From Curtobacterium sp. MCBD17_013 (lineage in GTDB: Bacteria > Actinomycetota > Actinomycetes > Actinomycetales > Microbacteriaceae), in assembly GCF_003234565.1 (NCBI RefSeq), contig NZ_QKTU01000016.1, forward strand, positions 1 to 58,287: DNA of 58,287 bases. The letters are read 5' to 3'. This document shows positions 33,314-42,382 of this stretch, in pieces. The notes under the pieces were generated by a model. That model ran no database searches. It was not told where the DNA came from and saw only the letters and a list, made by a program, of their open reading frames with translations. How positions within the stretch are numbered: position 1 is the stretch's first letter; each line of letters begins with the position of its first letter. The position numbers and the translations under genes were made by a program.

Positions 33314-33588
33314 GTTTTGGTTCCTTCGAGGAGAGCTTCGGGTGACCCGAGCATAGGGATTCTCGGAGCGAGTCGAACACCCCTCAACATGGTGTCGTTA
33401 CCGAACCGGTACTAGTCCACGGATTGGTGCTTCGCGGCGGTGCGCCACACCCAGCACTGCCGCTGACTGCCGGCATCCCCCCCACTGCACGAGCACCGCG
33501 TCGGAGGACGCCTCGAGCGCGACCGCCTCGACTCGGGCGAGCCGAGTCGGCGTCCGCACCCCAGCATGCACCGGCAGCGGCGGCTGAT
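33314..33588. other. Gap with promoter of the secreted protein and acyltransferase debris
   Basis: About 275 bases without an intact gene. The first 100 must hold the promoter of the minus-strand secreted protein. From about 33424 a plus-strand frame is open and leads into the acyltransferase remnant, but its translation there has no similarity to the intact paralogue, so this part seems scrambled or unrelated. Confidence 0.4.
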
Positions 33589-34020
33589 ATGGGACCAGTC
33601 GACGTGTTCGCGAACCTTCCGTCGTTCCTAGTCGGCATCGTCGCGCTCCGCACCGTAGAAGGCGATCGACGCCTCAGCATCCTGCTGTTCGCCCCAACTG
33701 CTCTTCTGAGCGGAATCTACTTCGACTGGGGCGCGGCGTTGGCTGCCGCTGTGGGCCTCGCTATCGTCCTCGTCACACTCATGTGGCACCCGCTCGGTCT
33801 CGCTGGCGAAGCCATGCGGGCGCTGCGTTGCGCCCCTTACCCGCTTCACCTCCTCCACCAGAACCTTGGGTACATCCTCCTGCTCCACCTGCACGCCGAA
33901 GGAGTGCCCAGATGGGCTGCGGTGTCACTCACGGTCCTGTTCGCCCTCGCGCCTGCGTTCGCGTTCACACGATGGATCGACGTCCCTTTGCGCAGCGCGG
34001 TTCAGCGGGCGCTGCGACGG
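33589..34020 (+). pseudogene. Truncated acyltransferase 3 remnant
   Basis: The plus-strand translation from about 33601 closely matches the C-terminal part of the intact acyltransferase at 31499-32539. Shared runs include NLPxFLVGI-ALRxVEGDRR, GxYFDWxxxxxAAVG, VLVTLMWxPLGLA, PLxLLHQNLGYILLLHLHA-GVPRW and a closing VDVPLRS-like IDVPLRS. The N-terminal half, with the active-site R...H and the GYxxG helix, is missing, so it cannot be a working enzyme. The frame then runs on into unrelated Arg-rich sequence that overlaps the ligase gene (34103 onward). An inverted partial duplication is the simplest origin. Confidence 0.8.
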
Positions 34021-34102
34021 CGGTATCGGCGCCGGGGGTCTCGCGACCTCTATCCGTCCCGCAGACGACGAGGCGTAGGCCACCCTCGTCGCACGGCACG
34101 CG

Positions 34103-35341
34103 CTATCGCCTTGCCTCACCGGCCGACAGTACGGTCACCCGGTCTCGGCGGACTGAGGAACGCCCGGCGCCGAAGAGGGCGTAGCCGAGCAAGGCCGGCC
34201 AGAACGTGTAACGCTCGGTGAATCCGTTGTTCAGGAGGCCCAGGATGAGAACGAGTACGACGTCCATCAAGAGCGCAGCGGCGAGGGGATCAGCTCGGGC
34301 AATCCAGAGAGAGCGGGCCGGGGCGAGCGCAAACCAACTGTAAATCGCCAAGAAGACTCCACCACCCGACGCGAGCAGGACGAGAGGTGTCAGCTCTCCC
34401 ACCCAGATCCCGAAGCCCGCACCAAATACGGGGTGGGACGAAAACGACGACCATCCGTCGTTGATCGACTGAATCCGGCCCTCATTGCTCTGGATCGCGC
34501 CACTGTCAGAGGCGAACCGCGTGCTTCCGATCACCCTGCTTCCGTAGATGACCACGGCCGCGACGACGAAGAGGCAGATGGGGAGCGCCCAGCGAAGGGC
34601 TTTGGCGCGGCGCGCGTACTCGAGAGCTCCTAGAACCAGGGTTGCAAATCCGACAAGCAGTCCAGCGCGCGACCCCGTCTGGAACACCGCAGCTCCGAGC
34701 AGGATCACCAGGACGAATGACATGAATCGGCCCGAGCCTCGACTCCTCAGAACCGCCACGAGCGCAAGGGGGATCGCGAGTACGGCGGTTTGTGCGAGCG
34801 CATTCGGGTGACTTGACAGGCCGGCGAAACGCCCTGCTCCGTTCGTTTGCTGCAGCGTCAGCGACGCCAGCCCCATCGCTTGTGCCAGAGCGAACGCAGC
34901 GCTCACACACACTCCAGTCAACCACCACCAGATCGCGCGCAGAGCCGCTTGACGGTCCCGGGCTCCCACTCCTGCGGTCACCAGCGCGATGCCCAGAGTT
35001 GACAAGCTGACACGAGTGAGCATCTGGAGCGGGCTCAACCCCTCTCCGAGGTAAGCACCGTTGAGCGCCCTGCCCCAGACAATCACGTCGCGGGCGACGA
35101 GAAGCAGACCGGCTAGCGTGGGCAAGATCATCCATACCCTGACGCGGACCAGCGCTGTTTGGACCAGTGCTTCGGTGGCCAAGCCCAGTAGCGCGAGAAC
35201 GAGAAGCACATCGGAGACATTGAGGCTGCCAACTCGTACGGCGCTCCAGCTCGAAGTCATGGCAGCGAGGTACACGAGCACGCGAGTCAGCGCTCCAAGA
35301 CTGACCGCATCTTGTTCTTGCCGGAAGCTCTGTTCGCTCAT
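34103..35341 (-). CDS. O-antigen ligase / Wzy polymerase-like membrane protein
   Basis: 412-residue protein with about ten to twelve membrane helices. The large periplasm-side loop with NGAGRFAGLSSHPNALAQTAVLAIP and the RAGLLVGFATLVLGALE segment (conserved Arg after TGS) resembles the WaaL/Wzy family; a second conserved spot is HPVFGAGFGIW. In this locus it is the best candidate for the exopolysaccharide polymerase. The ATG at 35341 overlaps the preceding gene's stop (ATGA). It is the last gene of the wzc operon. Confidence 0.87.
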   Translation of the reverse strand: MSEQSFRQEQDAVSLGALTRVLVYLAAMTSSWSAVRVGSLNVSDVLLVLALLGLATEALVQTALVRVRVWMILPTLAGLLLVARDVIVWGRALNGAYLGEGLSPLQMLTRVSLSTLGIALVTAGVGARDRQAALRAIWWWLTGVCVSAAFALAQAMGLASLTLQQTNGAGRFAGLSSHPNALAQTAVLAIPLALVAVLRSRGSGRFMSFVLVILLGAAVFQTGSRAGLLVGFATLVLGALEYARRAKALRWALPICLFVVAAVVIYGSRVIGSTRFASDSGAIQSNEGRIQSINDGWSSFSSHPVFGAGFGIWVGELTPLVLLASGGGVFLAIYSWFALAPARSLWIARADPLAAALLMDVVLVLILGLLNNGFTERYTFWPALLGYALFGAGRSSVRRDRVTVLSAGEARR

Positions 35342-36468
35342 CCTGCACTCGCCTCGCCTCGGGCAAGCCCCGCCACGATCTTTTCCGCTACCGCCACCCA
35401 TGTCGACTCAGCCGCTCTCGCAGCGCCGCGGCGTCCCATCTCGAGCCGTCTCGTTTCGTTGACCAGAAGTGCGAGCAGCGCATCGCTGAGCGCGTCCGGT
35501 TGTGCCGCGGTGACCACCAAACCGGTGATGTCGTCCTGCACGAGATCCGGCAGGGCACCGACGTTGGAAACCACGCACGGAAGACCATGTGCCATGGCCT
35601 CGGTCACGACCAGTCCGAACGGCTCGAACAGCGAGGGCAGACAAAATACGTCAGCCTGCGTGTAGAGGCGATCGATCGACTCTCGGGACACATGACCAGT
35701 CCACTCGACCCCTTCCTCCTCTCGCCGGGGCTCGCAACCAGCGATGATCAACCGAGCTGTAGGGATGGCGTCGCGGACAGTACGGAACGCCTGGAGGAGC
35801 TCATATCCTCCCTTGCGCTCGAAGTCGACGCCAACGAACAGGATCGTCGATCCCGGGACGCGCTCCTGGTTGACCGCAGTGATCTGAGTGCCTTGCGCTG
35901 CACCTCCCCCGACCGCGATGACTTTGGCAGGGGGAACCTGGTACCGCGTCACGATCTCGCGTCGAACTTGCTCGCCAAGCGTGAACACGACCGTTGCCGC
36001 TTGGAACTGCCGACGCTCGGCTCGCACCCGTCGCTCAAAGGCTCGCTGTGGCAGAGCCCAACCAGGCCATTCTTGGCTCAGTGTGGCGGTGCCATCCACG
36101 AGCACGGCGTACGCGGATGCTGCGGGACGATAGGTGTTTCCAATCTGCAGGACCACATCGTGCGCCGGCGCTTCGGATACCCGGCGGTCCCGAGCGGCCG
36201 ATCTGGCCCAGCGAGCGACCGAGCCTTTCCGGTACAGGTTTCGCCACAGCTGGCGATCCGGATGCGCTGAGAGGACGGCAGTGATCACTTTCCGGAGCCC
36301 TGTCGGCGTCGAGTCGATAGCGGCGACGACCGCTACGTCCGACCGATCCTCCAGCGCACGCAGGACACCGTGCGGCAAACCCGAGTTGGTCTGCGGATCC
36401 GCCGGATTCCCGTCGGCCACGATCGCGATGCGAACCCGACGCTGTCCACCTTCCTGCTGTTCACTCAA
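35338..36468 (-). CDS. Family 4 glycosyltransferase
   Basis: 376-residue GT-B transferase. Acceptor half: RIAIVADGNPADPQTNSGLPHGV and VLQIGNTYRPA. Donor half: ILFVGVDFERKGGYELLQAFRTV, RLIIAGCEPRREEEGVEWTGHV and the E-x7-E motif in LPSLFEPFGLVVTEAMAHGLPCVV. The start is a TTG at 36468 with GGGAG upstream; it overlaps the flippase end by eight bases, and no ATG or GTG fits before the first strand. Part of the wzc operon. Confidence 0.92.
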   Translation of the reverse strand: MSEQQEGGQRRVRIAIVADGNPADPQTNSGLPHGVLRALEDRSDVAVVAAIDSTPTGLRKVITAVLSAHPDRQLWRNLYRKGSVARWARSAARDRRVSEAPAHDVVLQIGNTYRPAASAYAVLVDGTATLSQEWPGWALPQRAFERRVRAERRQFQAATVVFTLGEQVRREIVTRYQVPPAKVIAVGGGAAQGTQITAVNQERVPGSTILFVGVDFERKGGYELLQAFRTVRDAIPTARLIIAGCEPRREEEGVEWTGHVSRESIDRLYTQADVFCLPSLFEPFGLVVTEAMAHGLPCVVSNVGALPDLVQDDITGLVVTAAQPDALSDALLALLVNETRRLEMGRRGAARAAESTWVAVAEKIVAGLARGEASAG

Positions 36469-37732
36469 GCTGCTGCTGCTCCCTCATAATTCGTGCGTAA
36501 ACAGGACGAGCAGGCAAGATGAAGCCCACCGGGTACATGACAGCGGACACGGCGAAGCCCACGATAACGCTCCCGTCCACGCCGGCCTCGGCGTAACCCG
36601 CCGCGAAGCCGATCCAGGTGAGGCCGACGACAAATGCCCTTCCAATGGTCACACGCCGGTTCTCGCCGAGCATGCGCAACAGGATCGTATGAATTCCCGA
36701 CCAACCAGAGGTGATCGCCACCAAACCGACGCCGACCAACCCCACCAGAAGTGCCGAGTGCGATACGCCCGAGAACTCGAGGTGGAGAACCACGACGAGG
36801 ACCACAGCAAGCGCGACGACCGCGGCTCCGAGGAGCGCGAGCGCACGCGCTAGACGCTTACCAGCCCTGAGCAGGGCGACGTCCGCGGTGTGACTTGCCC
36901 GCGTTGCTCCGTCCGCGAGGAGCGTCGTTGTACTCGCTGAGAAGACGAGATTGAGCGGACCCATCATGGTTTGGGCGAGACGGAAACCACCGATCGCGAC
37001 TCCTCCTCCGAGGTGGCCGAGCATGAACATGGGGATGATGGAGTTGAGTGTCCCTACTGCGTAGTCGATCGACTGCAGCGCGGCGGGCCGGCGGTAACTC
37101 CGGAAAGGCGTCCACCGTGGTGTTCTCGCGTGATGTCCGAGTTGCACGATCACTGCGATCAGGCAGCAGAAGTTCGCGAAAGCCTGGTAGTAGCCGACCT
37201 CCACTCCTGTCGCGACGGCAAGCACGCCGAAAGTCAGCCCAAGTCGAGCCGTCTCTGCCACAGCGGTCCTCCATCGCTTGTCCACGATCAGGCAACGATG
37301 GCGAAGCCAGTCCTGCACGATCGGAAGACCCATGCTGATTCCGAGCGCGATGAGTTGTCCGGGATCGTGAATTCCGAACAGGATTGCAAGGAGCACGAGG
37401 ATCATGCCGCCGCCCAGCCCCACTCCGATGGCGTAACGCGGAGGGGTGAGCGCGAGCTTGTCCACGCGGTATTGAATGAGCGCTGGCTGCAGCACCACGA
37501 CGCGGGCGAACCCGAAGATCGTGTTCGACGCGAGATTGAGTAATGCGAAGGTGGCGTACTCGCCGTGCGACATCCAGGACACCCCGAGGAAGGAGATCAC
37601 TGCGCCTGTGACGCTCGCGATCGCCTGAGACAGCAGGATGGGATTCGTGACGAGCCGCCGAAAAGCGGCGACGAGAATCGGGATCGTGCTGAAGATCGAA
37701 CGCGGGGACGTCCTGGAAGTGGGGACAGTCAA
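36461..37732 (-). CDS. Polysaccharide flippase (Wzx-like, MATE/MOP superfamily)
   Basis: 423-residue membrane protein with about twelve helices, fitting a Wzx-type exporter that moves lipid-linked repeat units outward. Recognisable pieces are LLSQAIASVTGAVISFLGVSWMSHGEYATFALLNLASNTIFGF at the start and LRHRCLIVDKRWRTAVAET in the middle. The start is placed at TTG 37732: it overlaps the sugar transferase stop as TTGA, with GAAAGG just upstream. Upstream in-frame codons belong to the overlap with the preceding gene and are not used. Confidence 0.85.
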   Translation of the reverse strand: MTVPTSRTSPRSIFSTIPILVAAFRRLVTNPILLSQAIASVTGAVISFLGVSWMSHGEYATFALLNLASNTIFGFARVVVLQPALIQYRVDKLALTPPRYAIGVGLGGGMILVLLAILFGIHDPGQLIALGISMGLPIVQDWLRHRCLIVDKRWRTAVAETARLGLTFGVLAVATGVEVGYYQAFANFCCLIAVIVQLGHHARTPRWTPFRSYRRPAALQSIDYAVGTLNSIIPMFMLGHLGGGVAIGGFRLAQTMMGPLNLVFSASTTTLLADGATRASHTADVALLRAGKRLARALALLGAAVVALAVVLVVVLHLEFSGVSHSALLVGLVGVGLVAITSGWSGIHTILLRMLGENRRVTIGRAFVVGLTWIGFAAGYAEAGVDGSVIVGFAVSAVMYPVGFILPARPVYARIMREQQQLE

Positions 37733-39195
37733 TAGGCACCTTTCGAGGCGATCACTGCCCGCAACGTCCGCCACAGGATCACCAGGTCCCCGGTGATCGA
37801 CCAGTTCTCCACGTAGTACAGATCCAGCCGCACCGAGTTCTCCCACGACAGATCGGACCGCCCGCTGACCTGCCACAATCCGGTCAGGCCCGGCTTGACG
37901 AGGAACCGGCGGTGCACGTGTCGGTCGTACCGCTCGACCTCACGCTGCAGCGGCGGACGCGGGCCGACGAGCGCCATGTCGCCGAGCAACACGTTGAACA
38001 GCTGCGGGAGTTCGTCCAGGCTGTACCGCCGCATGAACGAGCCGATGCGGGTCACCCGGGGGTCGTTGCGCATCTTGAACAGCACGTCGTTGCCCTCGGC
38101 GCGGTCGAGCTGGCTGACCTCCTGGATCCGACTCTCGGCGTCGACGACCATCGACCGGAACTTGATCATCCGGAACGTCGAGCCGTTGAGGCCGACACGC
38201 TCCTGCAGGAACAGCACCGGGCCCGGCGAGGTGACCTTCACGGCGATCGCGAGCAGCAGGAACACGGGCAACAGCACGATGACGAGCGCGGCGGCGATCA
38301 CCAGGTCGAATACCCGCTTGGTGTAGAGCTTGCGGCCCGAGTACGTCGGGGTCTCGACGTGGATCAGGGGCAGGCCCTGCACGGGCCGCGTGTGGATGCG
38401 GGGACCACCGATGTCGGTCAGGCTCGGCGCGACGACCAGGTGCTGCTGGCCCGGCTCGAGCGACCAACTCAGCTCGCGCACGCGCTCGGGCGGCAGGTCG
38501 TCCGCGCTGGTGATCACGACGGTGTCGGCGTGCGTCGCGTCGAGCGCGTGCTGCAGGTCGTCGAAACCGCCGTAGGAGTGCAGCTCGGTACCCGGCAGGA
38601 CGCCGACGAGTCCGGTGGAGACGGCCGCGCCGAGCACGCGGTAGCCGGCGGCCGGTTGGCGCTCGAGCTGCGCGGCGATGTGGCGCACGCTGGCGGGTGA
38701 GCCCACGAGCAGCACGCGGGCGGAGTACCGCCCCTGCTTGCGCTGCAGGATGAGCCACTGCCGCCACATCCACCGCGAGAACAGCAGCACCAGGATGCCG
38801 ATGGGGAACGCGATGAGCACGTAGCCGCGGGCGAGCTCGAGGTGCAGCAGGAACGCGGCGATCGCGAACAGGCCGAAGACGCGGATGCTCGAGTCCGCGA
38901 CCAGGCGGTACTCGGTGCTGCCGACGCCGATCACGCGGTCGCCCCGGGTGTCGTAGACGCCGAGTGCGAGCGTCCACACCACGATCACGAACACCGAGAT
39001 CGCGGTGTAGCTGAGCTTCAGGTCGTTCTCGTTCGACACGAGGTTGGAGCGCAGGCCGAGCCAGGCGATCTGCACGCCGAACACCACCCACGCCAGGATG
39101 AGGACGTCCGTGATCACCAGACGGCGCGCGAACGCACGACTCCAGCCCAACGTCGATGCGTCGGTCTGGAGGGCCGTCTCGCGTTCCGCGGTCAT
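37729..39195 (-). CDS. Initiating polyprenyl-phosphate sugar transferase (WbaP/CpsE-like)
   Basis: 488-residue enzyme that puts the first sugar phosphate on undecaprenyl phosphate. Four to five N-terminal membrane segments (about 30-150) precede a nucleotide-binding-like domain and the catalytic PglC/WbaP domain: KRVFDLVIAAALVIVLLPVF, SPGPVLFLQERVG, MIKFRSM, DELPQLFNVLLGDMALVGPRPP and VKPGLTGLWQVSGRSDLSW. All signature residues are there. It is directly coupled to the flippase gene. The starting sugar (glucose or galactose type) cannot be told. Confidence 0.95.
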   Translation of the reverse strand: MTAERETALQTDASTLGWSRAFARRLVITDVLILAWVVFGVQIAWLGLRSNLVSNENDLKLSYTAISVFVIVVWTLALGVYDTRGDRVIGVGSTEYRLVADSSIRVFGLFAIAAFLLHLELARGYVLIAFPIGILVLLFSRWMWRQWLILQRKQGRYSARVLLVGSPASVRHIAAQLERQPAAGYRVLGAAVSTGLVGVLPGTELHSYGGFDDLQHALDATHADTVVITSADDLPPERVRELSWSLEPGQQHLVVAPSLTDIGGPRIHTRPVQGLPLIHVETPTYSGRKLYTKRVFDLVIAAALVIVLLPVFLLLAIAVKVTSPGPVLFLQERVGLNGSTFRMIKFRSMVVDAESRIQEVSQLDRAEGNDVLFKMRNDPRVTRIGSFMRRYSLDELPQLFNVLLGDMALVGPRPPLQREVERYDRHVHRRFLVKPGLTGLWQVSGRSDLSWENSVRLDLYYVENWSITGDLVILWRTLRAVIASKGAY

Positions 39196-39214
39196 GGTCG
39201 CCGCCGCCTCCCGG

Positions 39215-40207
39215 TCACCACGTCGCGCCCCCGTCGGTCGACGTCAGCACCTGCGACCCGCTCCAGACGGACACCCTGCTGTCGGTCTGGGCGATCGCCA
39301 CGGCGCCACTCGTGGTCGTCGCGGGAGCGCACCCGGCGTGGGTCGGCTTCGACCCCGCGGCGGCGGCCGCCGTGGTGAGCGTGTCGACCTCGACGCCGTC
39401 GCACGTCGAGCGGCCGGTGCGTGCGAGCGTGAACCCGCTGTCGGTGGGGGTGGCCGCGACGAGTCCGGAGACCGGCACCTGCACCCAGTCGTCGGCGGCG
39501 GTCTGCCGGACCGCCAGCACCCCGGGGCAGACGACCGCGGCGGTGGTGCCGCTCGTCAGGACCTGGGTCGGCGACGCGCACGGCGAGGGGGACGTGCCCG
39601 ACGACATGTGGATGCGCGAGTCGGTCGTCACGTAGTCGGAGACCAGGGCCGCGTCGTCCGCGGCCCAGTACTCGCCGTCGGTGTACGACGACAGCGCGGT
39701 CTCGGCACAGCTGGCGCCGGTGCCGGCGACGATGCTCGTCTTGACGCCGCCGGCGTCGAGCCCGGCGACGGTGTGGACGTCGTACTGCGCGGTCGATCCC
39801 GCCTTCCAGGTCGCTCCGCCGTCGGTCGACCGCTCGACGACGGCGTCGCCGCCGGTGCACGACCCGGACGTCGCGCGCCAGAGCTCCGAGGCGCTGACGG
39901 CGACGAGGAACCGCCGCTGACCGTCACCTGCAGCGGTCGGGGTCCCGGTGGCCGACGGGGTCGGGTCGGCGGTCGCGCTGGCCGAGGCCGAGGGACGAGC
40001 GGTGGGGGTCGCGGTCGCAGCCGGGACACTGCTGAACGTCGGGATCGGTGCTGCCTGGCCGTTGTCCCCGGGGGCGGTCCGCCCGAGCGCCACGGTCACC
40101 AGGAGCACGTCGACCACGACGAGCACCACGACCACGGCGGCCAGCCAGACCAGCGCCTGTCGCGACACCGCGAAGCCCAGACGCCCCTTCCCCCCGTTCG
40201 AGCTCAT
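39215..40207 (-). CDS. Membrane-anchored sialidase/BNR-like protein of the EPS operon
   Basis: 330-residue protein: basic N-terminus, membrane anchor (about 18-42), a Pro/Ala/Thr/Ser-rich stalk (about 55-95), then an extracytoplasmic beta domain. BNR-like repeats STDGGATW occur twice, once in the middle and once at the very C-terminus, suggesting a beta-propeller of incomplete size. Two to three Cys pairs are present. The ATG overlaps the phosphatase stop (ATGA), so it belongs to the wzc operon. It may interact with the polysaccharide; no catalytic set for sialidase is visible. Confidence 0.75.
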   Translation of the reverse strand: MSSNGGKGRLGFAVSRQALVWLAAVVVVLVVVDVLLVTVALGRTAPGDNGQAAPIPTFSSVPAATATPTARPSASASATADPTPSATGTPTAAGDGQRRFLVAVSASELWRATSGSCTGGDAVVERSTDGGATWKAGSTAQYDVHTVAGLDAGGVKTSIVAGTGASCAETALSSYTDGEYWAADDAALVSDYVTTDSRIHMSSGTSPSPCASPTQVLTSGTTAAVVCPGVLAVRQTAADDWVQVPVSGLVAATPTDSGFTLARTGRSTCDGVEVDTLTTAAAAAGSKPTHAGCAPATTTSGAVAIAQTDSRVSVWSGSQVLTSTDGGATW

Positions 40208-40806
40208 GCCCGACTGCCCCCTGCTGTCGTCGAGTGGATCGCGGTCGTGATGGTCCCCACCGCCTCGGCGAGGACGTCGGCCACGCGCTCGTGGACCTCG
40301 GGCGACCGCCGGTACGGGTCCTCGACGTCGTCGTCCGCCGGGTCGGCCGGCGGCGGCACCATGCCGCGCGCGGCCGCGACGGTGGTGACGAGCGAGGCCA
40401 GGTCGGTCACGGCCTCCAGGTCGGCGGGCTCGAGCCCGCGCAGCACGCGCGCGAACTGGAGGATCGTGAACGTCCGCCGGGACGCCCGCGGCAGCAGCGA
40501 CACCACCGCGGCGCGGTGCGCGCGCTCGGCGGTCAGGATCAGGTCCGCGTCGGCGACGATGCGCTCCGTGAGGTACCGCGACCGGTGGTCGCCGGGATCG
40601 CCTCCCAGTCGTTCCGACTGCACGGCGGCGGTGACGTCCATCGGCGCGCCGTCATCGGCCATGGTGCCGGCGCTGGCGACGACGACGCCGGGGACGTCCG
40701 CGAGCTGCGCGCGGAGCAGCTGCGCCGCCAGCGGAGACCGGCAGATGTTGCCGGTGCAGACGGTGAGGATCGTGAACGGACGGGCGGTCCCCTCCCCCGT
40801 CGTCAT
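40204..40806 (-). CDS. Low-molecular-weight protein tyrosine phosphatase (Wzb-like)
   Basis: 200-residue LMW-PTP. The P-loop CTGNICRS (Cys17 to Arg23) and the general acid Asp163 in EDPYRRS are present. These enzymes remove phosphate from Wzc-type kinases and thereby control chain length and export. Its ATG overlaps the kinase gene's stop by one base (TGATG). It is slightly longer than enterobacterial Wzb (about 150) because of an inserted Leu/Ala-rich helix before the DP loop. Confidence 0.94.
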   Translation of the reverse strand: MTTGEGTARPFTILTVCTGNICRSPLAAQLLRAQLADVPGVVVASAGTMADDGAPMDVTAAVQSERLGGDPGDHRSRYLTERIVADADLILTAERAHRAAVVSLLPRASRRTFTILQFARVLRGLEPADLEAVTDLASLVTTVAAARGMVPPPADPADDDVEDPYRRSPEVHERVADVLAEAVGTITTAIHSTTAGGSRA

Positions 40807-42239
40807 CAGTCCGCTTTCCGCAGCGGACCGACGCCGGCGCTGGGCTTGCGGGGGATCTCGGCCTCGTCCTCGTTGTCCAGCCCGTAGCCGTACGCATAGC
40901 CGTACCGGCCGTAGCCGTACGCGCCCGGACCCTTGGTCGGCATCATCGTCAGGACGAACCCGGCGATCGGCGCGTCGACGTGCTCGAGCGTCGACACCGC
41001 GCCCGCGAGCTGCGCCTTGTGCGTCTTGCCCGAGGCGACGGCGACGATCGCGCCGCTCGCCTTCTTGGACAGGATGGCCGCGTCGGTGACCGGGAGGAGC
41101 GGGGGCGCGTCGAACAGGATGTAGTCGTACTCCTGCTCCAGGCGCTCGATGAGCAGCTGCATGTTCCGCGAACCGAGGAGCTCCGACGGGTTCGGCGGGA
41201 TCGGTCCGGCGGGCAGGACGCGCATCGCACCGCGACCCCAGGGCTGGGCGACGTCGTCGAGGTCGGCGCGGCCGATGAGCACGTCGGTCAGACCCGCGGC
41301 GCCCTCGACGTCCATGTACTGCGCGACCTTCGGCCGGCGCAGGTCGGCGTCGATGAGGATGACCTTGTACCCGGCGGTGTCGAGCGCGATCGCGAGGTTC
41401 GCGACGGTGGTGCTCTTGCCCTCGGACTCGACCGACGACGTCATGACGAACGTGCGCGCCGGGCCGTCGAGGTCGAGGAACTGCAGGTTCGTGCGGAGGG
41501 TGCGGAACGACTCGGCGCGCGGGCTGCGCGGGTCGGCCTGCACGATGAGCGGACGCGTCGCCGCCTTGTTGTCGAAGGCGATGCCGCCGATGATCGGCTT
41601 GGTGCTGATGCGCTCGATGTCGGTCTCGGTGCGGACGCGGTTGTCGAGCGTCTCGCGGAGCACGGCCACGCCGACGCCGAGCGCCAGGCCGACGAGCAGG
41701 CCGAGGACGATGTTGACCGGCACGTTCGGGCTGACCGGCTTCGAGGGGACCTGAGCCTCCTTGACGCGGGTGAGCTTGACCGTGCTCTGACCATTCGCGT
41801 CCGTCGCCTCGATGTTCTGCACGACGTTCGTCAGGCTCGACGAGGTCGCGTTCGCGATGTCCGCCGCCCGCACCGGGTCGACGTCGGTCACGTTGATCGT
41901 GATGAGCGTGGTGCTCGTCGGGGCGTCGGCGCTGACGAGGCCGGCGAGCTGCTCGGCCGTCATGTGCAGGTGGAGCTTGGCGATGACCGGCAGGAGCACG
42001 ATCGGCGTGCTCACGAGGTTCGAGTAGGTGACGACCCGCTGCTGCGTGAACGTGTTGCCCTGCGCCAGGTCGGACGCGCTGCCGCTCGTCTCGGTGGAGA
42101 CGAACACCTGCGCCGACGCGGCGTACTGCGGCGTCTTGGCGATCGAGAACCCGGCCGCTGCTGCCACCCCCACGAGCGCGAGGATGAGGATCATCATCCA
42201 GCCCTTGCGTAGCACCGTGATGTAGTCGCGAAGCTCCAC
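40806..42239 (-). CDS. Wzc/CpsD-like polysaccharide co-polymerase and tyrosine kinase
   Basis: 477-residue fused Wzz-kinase protein. Membrane segments at about 12-33 and 174-194 flank a Wzz-type extracytoplasmic domain; the cytosolic BY-kinase has Walker A ESEGKST (271-277), Walker A' VILIDADLRRP (293-303) and Walker B YILFDAPP. The C-terminus is tyrosine-rich (YGYGRYGYAYGYG), the autophosphorylation cluster. It is the first gene of the minus-strand operon, followed directly by its phosphatase. GTG start with GGAAGG upstream. Confidence 0.96.
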   Translation of the reverse strand: MELRDYITVLRKGWMMILILALVGVAAAAGFSIAKTPQYAASAQVFVSTETSGSASDLAQGNTFTQQRVVTYSNLVSTPIVLLPVIAKLHLHMTAEQLAGLVSADAPTSTTLITINVTDVDPVRAADIANATSSSLTNVVQNIEATDANGQSTVKLTRVKEAQVPSKPVSPNVPVNIVLGLLVGLALGVGVAVLRETLDNRVRTETDIERISTKPIIGGIAFDNKAATRPLIVQADPRSPRAESFRTLRTNLQFLDLDGPARTFVMTSSVESEGKSTTVANLAIALDTAGYKVILIDADLRRPKVAQYMDVEGAAGLTDVLIGRADLDDVAQPWGRGAMRVLPAGPIPPNPSELLGSRNMQLLIERLEQEYDYILFDAPPLLPVTDAAILSKKASGAIVAVASGKTHKAQLAGAVSTLEHVDAPIAGFVLTMMPTKGPGAYGYGRYGYAYGYGLDNEDEAEIPRKPSAGVGPLRKAD

Positions 42240-42382
42240 GCTCCAGCCTTCCCCGAACTGACGTCACCGATGCTCCTGATGCGTCGTGTGACAGCCACCG
42301 GTGAGGAAATAGTGCCATACCGATGAGTAGGGATCGGGTTCGTCACGCACATCGGGCCGGACCTGACCCCTACGGTGAGTGC

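Noticed and set aside
34021..34221. Continuation of the acyltransferase remnant frame
   Set aside because: Arg-rich sequence without similarity to the paralogue, overlapping the ligase gene on the other strand.
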